DNA of 64,000 nt from JBBDRJ01 sp963766295. Its GTDB lineage: Bacteria > Actinomycetota > JAICYB01. Where the stretch lies: assembly GCA_963766295.1 (NCBI GenBank), contig CAVXYW010000002.1, forward strand, positions 558,001 to 622,000. Direction: 5' to 3'. The translations under genes and the position numbers were made by a program. Shown one piece after another: positions 46,927-55,609 of this stretch (position 1 is the stretch's first letter; each line of letters opens with the position of its first letter). The notes below the pieces were generated by a model. That model was not told where the DNA came from. It did not search any database and saw only the letters and a program-made list of their open reading frames with translations.

Positions 46927-47622
46927 CTACTCCACCAGCGACGGCGTAAGAACTTCGAACGGCACGTCGAGAACTTCGTCCACGTCGCGGTCGGGGATCT
47001 TCTCGTCGGTGACCGTCGCGGAACTGATGCGATCGAGACGGAACATCCGGCCGCCGTCGCGCATCCGGCACCAACCGATGAGATACCAACCGTGTGTCGA
47101 TCCGAAGAGGCCCTGCGCTTCGACGCCGCGCTTTGTCGGGTTTCCCATGCGGTCTTCGTAGTCGAGCTCGATGACCACATGACGGAGGACACCTTCTTCC
47201 ACCGCCCGCAACACTTCGGGCGGTGCGATCTCTCGCGGAGCGACGCGGATGCGTCCGGCAAGTGACTCGGCTTCAAGGGCATCTGCCGATTGCATAACGG
47301 CTGCAAGCTTCATCCGTGCTCGACGCGCAGCCTGCTCGAAGGGCATCGGGCCGGCTACCGCTAGCGCTGTCGCCAAGGACACGGCTTCTTCCGCGGTGAG
47401 ATTCAGCGGAGGCAAAGTCCGTCGGGGATCCAGGGCATAACCTCCGCGGGGTCCTCGCTGTGACCAGATCGGGACGCCGGCTTCCTGGAGCGCCAGGATG
47501 TCGCGTTCGATCGTTCGTCCAGAGACTTCGAAGCGATCGGCCAGCTCTTGAGCTCTCATCTGGCGAGGGGAGCGCGCTCGGAGCTCCTCGACGATGGCGT
47601 AGAGCCGGTCCGTCCTGTTCAT
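46927..47622 (-). CDS. WYL-domain transcriptional regulator (YafY-like)
   Basis: 231 residues. The N-terminal DeoR-type winged helix (about 1-60) has RAQELADRFEVSGRTIERDILALQEAGVPIWSQRGPRGGYAL. The WYL domain follows from about 130, with the name-giving motif as GSTHGWYLIGWCRMRDGGRMFRLDRI (about 180-205). WYL domains bind nucleic acids or nucleotide ligands. A palindrome 26-43 bases upstream of the start is a likely autoregulatory operator. It is divergent from a VOC-fragment gene and upstream of the YdeI gene. Confidence 0.88.
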   Translation of the reverse strand: MNRTDRLYAIVEELRARSPRQMRAQELADRFEVSGRTIERDILALQEAGVPIWSQRGPRGGYALDPRRTLPPLNLTAEEAVSLATALAVAGPMPFEQAARRARMKLAAVMQSADALEAESLAGRIRVAPREIAPPEVLRAVEEGVLRHVVIELDYEDRMGNPTKRGVEAQGLFGSTHGWYLIGWCRMRDGGRMFRLDRISSATVTDEKIPDRDVDEVLDVPFEVLTPSLVE

Positions 47623-47647
47623 GACTCCGAATCATCGTCCCAGATTC

Positions 47648-47665
47648 CCGACACCAGGCTGTCGG
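47648..47665. promoter_or_regulatory. Palindromic operator between WYL regulator and VOC gene
   Basis: CCGACACCAGGCTGTCGG has perfect six-base arms (CCGACA / TGTCGG) around a six-base centre. It lies 26-43 bases upstream of the regulator start and 43-60 upstream of the divergent VOC gene. Position and symmetry fit a site for the regulator dimer (inference); no clear promoter hexamers were identified around it. Confidence 0.6.
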
Positions 47666-47707
47666 AGATAGGAAATACGGTCGGGGGCATCGGATAGGAG
47701 GCCGGAG

Positions 47708-47953
47708 ATGATTAGACACGTTGCGAGCGTTGCCGATCGCGTTCCACTTGGGCTGACGATGGGATTCGAAGTCGACGATGTCGAAGAGGGAGCCGGGAAA
47801 CTCGGCGACACGGTTCTTCAGGGAGCGAAGACGGAACCCTATGGACAGAAGACCATCCGGTTCCGTTCGCCTTCCGGAGCGGTTTGCGAGCTGAGCGAAG
47901 CACCCTGGGCGCGCGAGCTCGACACCATCGTCACTCCGAAAGCGGCGCCGTAA
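47708..47953 (+). CDS. Half-length VOC (glyoxalase-like) protein
   Basis: 81 residues with GGAGG 6-10 bases upstream of the ATG. Only the second module of a VOC protein is seen: LTMGFEVDDVEEGAGKLGDTVLQGAKTEPYGQKTIRFRSPSGAVCELSE, which normally follows a first module of about 65 residues. The 86 bases between it and the regulator cannot hold the missing half. It is either a genuine single-module protein that pairs as a dimer or the remnant of a deleted gene. The good ribosome-binding site favours expression. It lies 7 bases before the thioesterase gene. Confidence 0.6.
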   Translation: MIRHVASVADRVPLGLTMGFEVDDVEEGAGKLGDTVLQGAKTEPYGQKTIRFRSPSGAVCELSEAPWARELDTIVTPKAAP

Positions 47954-47960
47954 CGGCATC

Positions 47961-48395
47961 ATGAATCTCGTGGAAGCGAAGCTATTCACGCAGCGATTCA
48001 CCGTTCAGGACGACGACCTCGACCAGAACGGACACGTGAACGGTGCCGTATACATCTTGTGGGGAGATGCCGTGCGGAATGCTTGCTCGACGGCCGCCGG
48101 TGTTTCGATCGATTACCTGGTCTCTTCGGGTGTTGGTCCGGTCAATCTCGAGACGAACATCCGCTATCACCGGGAGCTGCGACTCGGTGACATCGTCGAC
48201 GTGTCGTGCCGCTTCGAGTGGGGCGATGGGAAGACGATGCGTATCGTCCAGGAATTCCGCCTCGAGGACGGAACGCTTGCAGCCGAGCTGACGAGCACGG
48301 GCGGATTGCTTGATCTATCGGCGCGCAAGCTCGTAGCCGATCCGGCCAGTCACTGGCGCGCGGCGGCCACGTCGCCCGAGATCCTCGGCCTTTGA
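47961..48395 (+). CDS. 4HBT-type acyl-CoA thioesterase
   Basis: 144 residues, hotdog fold. DDDLDQNGHVNGAVYILWGDAVRNA (about 17-41) holds the 4-hydroxybenzoyl-CoA thioesterase signature D-x-x-G-H-V-N with the catalytic Asp; VNLETNIRYHRELRLGDIVDVSCRFEW follows as expected. The substrate is an acyl-CoA of unknown type. It is in a short operon with the VOC fragment upstream and the nucleotidyltransferase-like gene downstream, whose TTG start overlaps its stop. Confidence 0.85.
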   Translation: MNLVEAKLFTQRFTVQDDDLDQNGHVNGAVYILWGDAVRNACSTAAGVSIDYLVSSGVGPVNLETNIRYHRELRLGDIVDVSCRFEWGDGKTMRIVQEFRLEDGTLAAELTSTGGLLDLSARKLVADPASHWRAAATSPEILGL

Positions 48396-49099
48396 TCCGT
48401 ACCGGTCTTCGTTTCGAGGGACGCACCATTGCCGGCCGAACCTTTGTCGTGGCACTCGGCGTGCGACCCGAGCTGCAACTCGTGCTGCGCGCCATGGGGT
48501 TCGCGGATCGCGACGAAGGGTTCTCCCTGGAGGTCGCCGGTGACAAGCGCTTGCGTAACGCCGTGATGGCGAATTGGCGGGAACACGGCGTAGCCGTCGT
48601 CGAACAGGCTATCGGACTTCGTCCGGTGCCTTGGACTGACGCGTTGCGGTCATTTCTTCGTTCATTCCACGGGTCAAAGGTTTGGTGGTTCCTGGTCGGC
48701 AGTGCCGGTCTTGCCGTACGCGGGTTCGATGTTGCCCCGGGCGATCTGGACATAGTCACCGACCGCAAGGGAATCGATTCGTTGACCAAGATCTTCCGGG
48801 ACCAGTTGCTGACGCCCATCGTGGACACTCGCGGCTGGTTGATCTGCGAGCTCGAGGCGCGATTGTTCCTCGGCGCTCGGTTGGATCTCGTCGGTAGCGT
48901 GCGGCCGGCCGTTGATGATCCGCAGCCAAGGCCTTTCGGTCCTGAAGCCGCGAGCCGCATCGAGATGGTCGAGTGGTATGGCTTCGAGGTCCCGGTTGCG
49001 CCGCTCGATCTTCAGCTGGTGGACGAGCTGTCGCGTAGCCGGCGCTCAAACGCCGCCCAGATCCTTCGCTCGATGGAGATGGGTGTCGGGATCCGATAG
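48392..49099 (+). CDS. Nucleotidyltransferase-like protein with extra N-terminal region
   Basis: 235 residues from a TTG overlapping the thioesterase stop. The middle (about 95-130) has VWWFLVGSAGLAVRGFDVAPGDLDIVTDR, the G-S and D-x-D pattern of Pol-beta-type nucleotidyltransferases such as MNT/AbiEii-like enzymes, with both metal Asp residues (D-L-D). C-terminal sequence (GFEVPVAPLDLQLVDELSRSRRSNAAQILR) resembles the substrate helix of such proteins. The first 85 residues match nothing I recognise. The target (RNA, protein or small molecule) is unknown. No toxin-antitoxin partner is next to it. Confidence 0.62.
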   Translation: MIRTGLRFEGRTIAGRTFVVALGVRPELQLVLRAMGFADRDEGFSLEVAGDKRLRNAVMANWREHGVAVVEQAIGLRPVPWTDALRSFLRSFHGSKVWWFLVGSAGLAVRGFDVAPGDLDIVTDRKGIDSLTKIFRDQLLTPIVDTRGWLICELEARLFLGARLDLVGSVRPAVDDPQPRPFGPEAASRIEMVEWYGFEVPVAPLDLQLVDELSRSRRSNAAQILRSMEMGVGIR

Positions 49100-49232
49100 C
49101 CCGCGGCATGCCCAATATTGAGTGCGCGAATCACCCTCGATTGGGGTGTTCGCCGATATCGCTGGGTCCTAATGTCTCGGTTGAGGCGAGTTAAGCAGCA
49201 GCTTGTCGAGAGTGTCCCCGAAACATCCGCAG

Positions 49233-49259
49233 AAAGGGACCCACCACGGGTCCCTTTTT
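49233..49259. terminator. Bidirectional rho-independent terminator
   Basis: A perfect hairpin GGGACCC-ACCAC-GGGTCCC (49236-49254) is flanked by AAA upstream and TTTTT downstream, so it works on both strands. It separates the nucleotidyltransferase-like gene from the convergent acyl-AMP ligase, whose stop lies 6 bases further on. The 130 bases between 49100 and 49233 hold no gene that I can support; a small RNA ending at this terminator is possible. Confidence 0.88.
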
Positions 49260-49264
49260 GCTTT

Positions 49265-50980
49265 CTAAAACGCTGGTTCGGGGGAGCCTGCCTGTCCGCC
49301 CAAAGCGCGTCCGGCGGACCCGACGGCGTTGGTGACGAACTGTCCGGCCTCGTAGAGCGTGCGCGTCAATCGGCGCTGCAACTTGCCGGATGGCGTCTTC
49401 GGCAGGGAGCCAGGCACGAGCAGCACGACGTGGTCGGCGGCGACCCGCATCGCCTTGCGCACCTCGGTGGCGATCTGCTTGGCCAGACGCGACGCGTCTT
49501 CACCGTGCAGACGCGTCTCGGCGATCACAACCAGTCCTTCGCGTGCTTTGCGCGCGATACCGAACGCAACAGCGTTACCCAGACGAACACCCGGAACGCT
49601 CAGTGCGGCGCGTTCGGCGTCCTCCGGGTAGAGGTTTCGACCGCCGACGATAATCATGTCCTTGATCCGTCCGGTTATGTAGAGGCCGTCGGGTCCGATC
49701 ACGCCGAGGTCGCCGGTGCGGATCCATCCGTCGACGATCGTTTCTGAGGTGGCGATGGGATCGTCCCAGTAGCCGAGCATCGCGTGCTCGGTGCGGACAC
49801 AGATCTCACCGACCAGACCGTCGGGTATCCGATCTCCTGCTTCGGTGCGGATCTGCACTTCAACACCAGGGATCGCGCGGCCTACTGAGATCAGAGGACG
49901 TGAACCTTTCGACTCCGGCTCGACGGCTTCTGCGATCCCGTCGGACGCAAGTTTGTGTACGTCGACCCACCACGGCGGAGGTGGTGCGAGCGGTGGAGGC
50001 GATGAAACTCCGAGTGTGGCTTCGGCCAATCCGTAAACGCCGCACAGAGCCTCGACGCGGAAGCCGGACGGACCGGCAGCTTCGACGAACTTGCGCATCG
50101 TTTCGTTGTCGACCGGCTCGGCTCCGTTGCCGACGAAACGAAGCGAAGAAAGATCGATTGGCCCGTCCATCCTCTCCAAAGCGCGCGCGGCCAGACCGAA
50201 CGCGAAGTTCGGGGCAGCTGTGATCGTCGCCCTGTAATCGGAAAGTGCCTGAACCCATCTCTTAGGCGAAGCGATAAAAGTCTCCGGACGCATCAGATGA
50301 GTCGACATGTCGAGAACGAGAGGCCAAAGAGTCAGTCCGATTAGCCCGAAGTCGTGATACAGCGGCAACCAGCTGACCGCGACATCATCGGGGCCGAGAT
50401 GAACCTGGTCGGATGCCGCGTGACCGTTGGAGATCAATGTTCTGTGCGATAGCGCTACGCCCTTCGGGCTCGCTGTTGAACCGGATGTGAACTGGATCAG
50501 CGCCGGCGAATGCGGATCGACATCCGCGATCGGAATCTCATGTCCGTTCGCGATGAGATCGTCGAAGGATGCGAGTTGTGGCGCGATCCCCTCCAGCGGA
50601 ATCAGTGAACGCACGTCGGGATCGGCGGCGAGCAACGAGATTCCAGCTTTCTTAGAGCGTGAGCCGATCTCCTCGACCAAGGATTCGATCGACGTGATGC
50701 GCAGGGGAACGGCCAGCGGCACGGCGATCAGTCCGGACGCCCAGCAGCCGAAGATCGTCGCCACGAGATCCGGTGAGGTCGACCCGAGGATGCCGACGCG
50801 ATCGCCGGAGTGGAGGCCGAGGTTGCTCAGCGCGCCCGCAGAGCGCTGAGCAACCTCGGCGAGTTCACCCCAGGTCCACCGCTCCGTCTCGCCTTCGTCG
50901 CCCAGGAAGGAGATCCCGCGCGTCGACGATCGGCGGATCTCCAGGGCCTCGCCGATGGTTTGCATCGATTCGCGCGTCAT
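49265..50980 (-). CDS. Fatty-acyl-AMP ligase-like AMP-binding enzyme
   Basis: 571 residues of the adenylate-forming superfamily. The P-loop is LIQFTSGSTASPKGVALSH (about 160-178), followed by SWLPLYHDFGLIGLTLWPL (about 202-220), both typical of fatty-acyl-AMP ligases rather than CoA ligases. Later blocks GVYGLAEATLGVS, GWIRTGDLGVIGPDGLYITGRIKDMIIVGGRNLYPEDAE (A8 hinge) and KTPSGKLQRRLTR with the catalytic Lys are present. Product would be an acyl-adenylate passed to a carrier. No polyketide synthase or acyl carrier gene is adjacent. It overlaps the lipoprotein gene by 4 bases. Confidence 0.87.
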   Translation of the reverse strand: MTRESMQTIGEALEIRRSSTRGISFLGDEGETERWTWGELAEVAQRSAGALSNLGLHSGDRVGILGSTSPDLVATIFGCWASGLIAVPLAVPLRITSIESLVEEIGSRSKKAGISLLAADPDVRSLIPLEGIAPQLASFDDLIANGHEIPIADVDPHSPALIQFTSGSTASPKGVALSHRTLISNGHAASDQVHLGPDDVAVSWLPLYHDFGLIGLTLWPLVLDMSTHLMRPETFIASPKRWVQALSDYRATITAAPNFAFGLAARALERMDGPIDLSSLRFVGNGAEPVDNETMRKFVEAAGPSGFRVEALCGVYGLAEATLGVSSPPPLAPPPPWWVDVHKLASDGIAEAVEPESKGSRPLISVGRAIPGVEVQIRTEAGDRIPDGLVGEICVRTEHAMLGYWDDPIATSETIVDGWIRTGDLGVIGPDGLYITGRIKDMIIVGGRNLYPEDAERAALSVPGVRLGNAVAFGIARKAREGLVVIAETRLHGEDASRLAKQIATEVRKAMRVAADHVVLLVPGSLPKTPSGKLQRRLTRTLYEAGQFVTNAVGSAGRALGGQAGSPEPAF

Positions 50981-51606
50981 TCGACCAACCTTGCGACCTT
51001 CGGCTCCACGCGCCGGGCAAAGGTGCCGCCGTCGATGTCTTGTACGACGACGAACGCAACCAAAGACCGGACTCGGAAGGCGATGTAGTCGATGGTTCGC
51101 TCGACAGCTTCGGCCCCCGGTGTGGTGATCGTGGCTTTGATGCGGGACGTGTACAGCTCGTCACCGAGATTGGAAACATTTGGCACCCGTCCCTGGCGCT
51201 CGTAGTTGGCCTCGCCGCCGTCGTCCCGTTCCTGTTTCCACGTGTTGGTGTCGTCGTGCTCGATGTGGGCGTCCATCACCGCGCGCGCGGCGGCCTCGGT
51301 CTGCAACAGGTAGAGCGTGTTGGAGATGTAGGCCGAACCTTCCTTCTGGACGAAGGCCGATGTGGCCGAAGCCCTGACGGGCTCGATGTTGGCCGGGCCG
51401 ACCTTTCCGCCGACCTGAACGGTAGAAGGCCGCACGTCGTCTTCTTGGTCCCACTCGTCTCCGAGGTCTCCGTCGCCGAGAACCGCGTCGGAAATGTCGC
51501 TGCTGCTCAGGTTCAGAGGCGGTTCCGTGGGCTCCGCTTCCTGAGCGGAGCTGCACGCGGTGGAGGCGAGCAGCACGGCGGCCACGGCAAGAACGAGCTT
51601 TCTCAT
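50977..51606 (-). CDS. Putative lipoprotein
   Basis: 209 residues from the ATG at 51606. The signal is MRKLVLAVAAVLLASTAC, with Cys18 after A-S-T-A, acceptable as a lipobox. The mature part is acidic at first and then mixed alpha/beta; no family is recognised. It ends ATGA with the AMP ligase start, so they form an operon. The kinase stop lies 48 bases upstream on the same strand, so all three may be transcribed together. Confidence 0.72.
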   Translation of the reverse strand: MRKLVLAVAAVLLASTACSSAQEAEPTEPPLNLSSSDISDAVLGDGDLGDEWDQEDDVRPSTVQVGGKVGPANIEPVRASATSAFVQKEGSAYISNTLYLLQTEAAARAVMDAHIEHDDTNTWKQERDDGGEANYERQGRVPNVSNLGDELYTSRIKATITTPGAEAVERTIDYIAFRVRSLVAFVVVQDIDGGTFARRVEPKVARLVE

Positions 51607-51653
51607 CGCGGTCAACCTACCGAAGAGTGCGGTTATTCGGCGCGAAACCGCCG

Positions 51654-53552
51654 CTAGGCGGCGTAGTAGAGATCGATGGCCGAGCCCTTGCGGACGCTCG
51701 TTCCGGCGGGCGGGTTCTGACCCTGCACCTCGCCCTTCGGCTTGCCGGAGCCGGGCACGGCATACTCGTTCTTGACGACCAGCCCGCGATCGGTTGCAGC
51801 CTTCTTCGCATCACCCAGCGACTTGCCGGTGAGGTCGGGCATCGGGAAGGTGCGCGGACCCTTCGAAACAACGGCTGTGATCTGCGACCCCTTGGGGGCC
51901 AGGGTGTCGCCGGCCGGGTTGGTGCTCATGACCTGACCTTCGGGCACGGAATCCGAGAACTCACCGAGGTATACGTACGCGAAGCCCGCGTTCTGAATCG
52001 AGGTGCGCGCTTCCGTCGCCTGCTTCCCGACGACGTTGGGCACGGACAGCATCGGCGGACCCTTGCTGACCATGGCCGTGAAGGACGTACCGCGCTTCGC
52101 CTTTGCGATCTTCGGTTCGATAGAGATGATCGAGCCCTTGGGGACGGTGTCGTGCTCGAGTTCGCGTTCGACGGCGAGCGTGAAACCGATGTCGCCCATC
52201 GTCTTGCGCGCTTCGTCGATCGGCTTGCCCACCACTGGCGGCACGTCGAAGAGCTGGGCACCCTTCGACACCGACAGCTTGACCAAGGTCTCCTTGGGGA
52301 CCTTGGTTCCGGTCGGGGGGTCTGTTTCGACGATCGTTCCCTTGGCGGCGACGTCGTGGAAGACCTCGGTGACATCACCGGCGCGAAGTCCGTCGCGTGT
52401 CAACGCGGTGCGAGCTTCCTCCAAGGTCTGGCCGGCGAGGTTGGGAACTAGGAGCGGACGAGGTATCAGTGCGTAGGCGGCGACGGCAGCCGTTGCCAGC
52501 GCGAGAAGAGTGATGAGAGCGATGCGCATACGGCGGCGTTTGCGCATACGCACACGCATCTGCAGCGGCATGACGTCGGTCGCGCGCCTCGGCATTTCGT
52601 CCTTGTCGGTGTGCGCCGCTTGGTCGGGCTTCTTTTCGGGTTGTTTGATGACGGCCGTCGGCGGTGGCGGCAGCGTGGACGGATCGGGGAGCTGGTTGGT
52701 CGTCGCCAGGAAGCTTGGGACACCGCCGTCGTCCCCAAGCGCCCGCGCGAATTCGCCTGGTGTGGCGTGGCGGTCGTCCGCGGACGCCGAAGTTGCTTTG
52801 GCGACGGCGGTGTCGATCACCGGAGAGATGCCCGGATTCAGAACGGGTGAGTGCATGCGTGCAGCAGCGACGGCTTGTGGTGTGTCTCCCTGGAACGGAG
52901 CGCGCCCGGTAAGCATCTCGAAAGTCACTGCGCCGAGCGCGTAGACATCGGCGCGTCCGTCCACATTGGATTGAGAGATCTGTTCCGGCGCGACGTAAGC
53001 GACGGTTCCGATCGGTCTGTCTGTTGTCAGGTTCGCCGCTTGGGGGCCGAGCGCTTTCGCGATGCCGAAGTCGCAGACACGCACCTCGCCGTCCGGAGTG
53101 AGAAGGATGTTCTCGGGTTTGATGTCCCGGTGCACGATCCCCTTCGAATGTGCGTGATCGAGAGCGGCAGCCACGCCGCGCGCTACGTGACGCGACGTCG
53201 GGGGGTCGAGCCGTCCGAAACGCTCGAGCAGCGTGCGCAAGGTCGTTCCGTCCACGAGCTCCATGACGATGTAGAGGTCGCCCTCCCAGTCGCCGCAGTC
53301 GTAGACGGCGACGACGTTGGTGTGGTTGAGGCGAGCGGCGTTCTGAGCCTCGGCGCGGAAGCGCTGCTCGAAGCTGGGATCGGAGACGAGGGCCGGGTGC
53401 ATCACCTTGACGGCGACGTCGCGGCCGAGGATCTCGTCCCGGGCCTTATAAACGGTGGCCATACCACCCGACGACAGTCGCTCTTCGAGCTTGTATCGCG
53501 AGCCGAACCGCAGGCCTATGCGGTGGTCGCTGACCGTCCCTGTTCCGCTCAT
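51654..53552 (-). CDS. PASTA-domain Ser/Thr protein kinase (PknB type)
   Basis: 632 residues from the ATG at 53552. The kinase domain (about 18-285) has LSSGGMATVYKA, Lys49 in VAVKVM, HRDIKPENILL with catalytic Asp143, and DFGIAKALG; the activation segment runs to APEQISQS. A juxtamembrane stretch, one membrane helix (about 357-378) and four PASTA repeats (about 382-632) follow, each ending in an S-x-G-P/KG-x pattern. These kinases sense peptidoglycan fragments and control cell division and wall synthesis. Usual neighbours (pbpA, rodA, phosphatase) are absent here. The 50 bases between it and the divergent peptidase gene lack a clear Shine-Dalgarno sequence. Confidence 0.94.
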   Translation of the reverse strand: MSGTGTVSDHRIGLRFGSRYKLEERLSSGGMATVYKARDEILGRDVAVKVMHPALVSDPSFEQRFRAEAQNAARLNHTNVVAVYDCGDWEGDLYIVMELVDGTTLRTLLERFGRLDPPTSRHVARGVAAALDHAHSKGIVHRDIKPENILLTPDGEVRVCDFGIAKALGPQAANLTTDRPIGTVAYVAPEQISQSNVDGRADVYALGAVTFEMLTGRAPFQGDTPQAVAAARMHSPVLNPGISPVIDTAVAKATSASADDRHATPGEFARALGDDGGVPSFLATTNQLPDPSTLPPPPTAVIKQPEKKPDQAAHTDKDEMPRRATDVMPLQMRVRMRKRRRMRIALITLLALATAAVAAYALIPRPLLVPNLAGQTLEEARTALTRDGLRAGDVTEVFHDVAAKGTIVETDPPTGTKVPKETLVKLSVSKGAQLFDVPPVVGKPIDEARKTMGDIGFTLAVERELEHDTVPKGSIISIEPKIAKAKRGTSFTAMVSKGPPMLSVPNVVGKQATEARTSIQNAGFAYVYLGEFSDSVPEGQVMSTNPAGDTLAPKGSQITAVVSKGPRTFPMPDLTGKSLGDAKKAATDRGLVVKNEYAVPGSGKPKGEVQGQNPPAGTSVRKGSAIDLYYAA

Positions 53553-53674
53553 AGGAGTACCGCCCACGGGCTTATGGTACCGGTCCGTGTTGCTAAACGT
53601 CATTGTTGTTGCTTTTTGGGGGTTTTGGGGGCGCCCCGAAGCGGTCTACACCCGCTCCCGGTTACTTTTGGCGC

Positions 53675-55609
53675 GTGACTCCCAAACCGGCCCCCTTCGG
53701 TTCATGGACCTCGCCGATCTCGGCGGCATCGGTCGCCGAGGGTGGGGTCAGCCTCGGGGGCGTAGCGGTTTCCGGGGACCACCTCTATTGGAGCGAGCAA
53801 CGGCCCTCAGAAAGTGGGCGAACCGTGGTCGTTCGCCACTCGGCCGACGGGTCGACCACCGGCATAACTCCGGAGGGTTTCAATGCCCGAACCGGAGTTC
53901 ATGAATATGGCGGCGGTGCGTGGTGGGTGCACGGCGAAGCCGTCTTCTTCGCGAACTGGTCCGATCAGGTCCTCTATCGGCAGGACGGAACCGCTGCGCC
54001 CATTTCGATCGCTCCGCACCCCACGATTGCTCGAGGCCTGCGCTATGCCGACGGTGTTGTCACTAAGGACGGCCGGTCGATCATCTGCGTTCGAGAGCGA
54101 CATGTTGAAGGCCGCGAAGCGTTCAACGAGATCGTCGTTCTACCGACCGACGGTTCGGCCGAGCCCGGCGAACTGATCTCCGGGAACGACTTTTACTCTT
54201 TCCCTCGCTTATCGCCTGACGAGACGAAGCTCGCCTGGACCGAGTGGTCTCACCCGAACATGCCGTGGGACGGAACCTTCCTTTATGCGTGCGACCTGAC
54301 CGACGATTTCGGGATCAGAAACCCGACACTCGTTGCCGGCTCGATGGACGAATCGATCTTCCAGCCTCAGTGGAGCCCGGACGGCGTCCTGCACTTCATC
54401 TCGGATCGCAATGGCTGGTGGAACATCTACCGCTGGATCGACGGCCGCGTCGAACCCGTTGTCGAGATGGACGCCGACTTCGGCGTCCCGCAATGGGTGT
54501 TCGGACTCTCGACGTACGCATTCCTTCCGAACGGCGACATCGTCTGCATGTTCGAGCAACGCGCGAGTCAGAAGCTCGGTGTGATCCGGGGCGGTGCCGG
54601 TGAGGTCGAGGATCTGCGGCTGCCATACACGGTTCTCTCGAGCATCACTGCGCGCGGAGACCATGTTTTGTGTATCGCTGCGGCACCGACCGAACTCGGT
54701 GCATTGGTCGATATCGATCCGGCCACCGGCAACGTCGAAGTGATCAAACGTTCTCGCGATGAAGATCTCGATCCCGCTTTCATCTCGATTCCCGAGAAGA
54801 TCGAGTTCCCCTCCGAGGGCCGGGTCGCTCACGCGCTCTACTACCCGCCGATCAACGCCGACTTCGTAGGTCCCGATGGCGAGAAGCCGCCGCTGATCGT
54901 TTGGAGCCACGGCGGTCCTACCGGTGGGGTACGTCCGGTGCTTCTCATGAATCTCCAGTACTGGACTTCTCGCGGCTTCGCCATCGTCGACGTCAACTAC
55001 GGAGGAAGCACCGGTTATGGACGCGACTACCGAAGGCTTCTGAACGAGAACTGGGGTGTCGTCGACGTAAAGGACTGCGTGAATGCTCCGCGCTATCTCG
55101 TAGGGCGCGGCGACGTCGACCCCGATCGTCTCGCGATCCGAGGAGGGAGCGCCGGAGGGTTCACGACCCTTGCCGCACTCGTCTTCGAGGATGTTTTCAA
55201 GGCGGGAGCCAACTACTTCGGTGTTGCCGACTTCGAGACGTTCGTCGGCGATACGCACAAGTTCGAGTCCAGGTATCTCGATTCACTTGTGGGTCCGTAT
55301 CCCGAAACGAAGGACCGGTACTACGAGCGCTCACCGGCGAACTTCGTGGATCGGATCAGCGTGCCTGTGATCACATTCCAGGGGACCGAGGACATGATCG
55401 TGCCGCCGTCGCAGTCCGAGCAGATTGTGAACGCACTGCGCGCCAAGAAGGTCCCGTGCGCGTACGTGACGTACGAGGGTGAGCAACACGGGTTTCGGAA
55501 GGCCGAGAACATCATCCATTCGCTCGAAGCCGAGCTGTACTTCTACGGACGAGTTTTCGGATTCGATCCGGCCGGCTCGGTGGCGCCGGTGGAGATCGAG
55601 AACCTATAG
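53675..55609 (+). CDS. S9 prolyl oligopeptidase-family peptidase
   Basis: 644 residues from a GTG at 53675, chosen because the family N-terminus (FGSWTSPISAASVA) begins there; the frame upstream is not conserved-looking. Residues 20-390 are a beta-propeller (e.g. FYSFPRLSPDETKLAWTEW and QWSPDGVLHFISDRNGWWNIY). Residues 400-644 are the peptidase domain: the Ser in IRGGSAGGFTTLAAL, Asp in FQGTEDMIVPPSQS and His in EGEQHGFRKAENI. It is the dipeptidyl-aminopeptidase/acylaminoacyl-peptidase type and cytosolic. The next gene starts directly after its stop. Confidence 0.9.
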   Translation: MTPKPAPFGSWTSPISAASVAEGGVSLGGVAVSGDHLYWSEQRPSESGRTVVVRHSADGSTTGITPEGFNARTGVHEYGGGAWWVHGEAVFFANWSDQVLYRQDGTAAPISIAPHPTIARGLRYADGVVTKDGRSIICVRERHVEGREAFNEIVVLPTDGSAEPGELISGNDFYSFPRLSPDETKLAWTEWSHPNMPWDGTFLYACDLTDDFGIRNPTLVAGSMDESIFQPQWSPDGVLHFISDRNGWWNIYRWIDGRVEPVVEMDADFGVPQWVFGLSTYAFLPNGDIVCMFEQRASQKLGVIRGGAGEVEDLRLPYTVLSSITARGDHVLCIAAAPTELGALVDIDPATGNVEVIKRSRDEDLDPAFISIPEKIEFPSEGRVAHALYYPPINADFVGPDGEKPPLIVWSHGGPTGGVRPVLLMNLQYWTSRGFAIVDVNYGGSTGYGRDYRRLLNENWGVVDVKDCVNAPRYLVGRGDVDPDRLAIRGGSAGGFTTLAALVFEDVFKAGANYFGVADFETFVGDTHKFESRYLDSLVGPYPETKDRYYERSPANFVDRISVPVITFQGTEDMIVPPSQSEQIVNALRAKKVPCAYVTYEGEQHGFRKAENIIHSLEAELYFYGRVFGFDPAGSVAPVEIENL

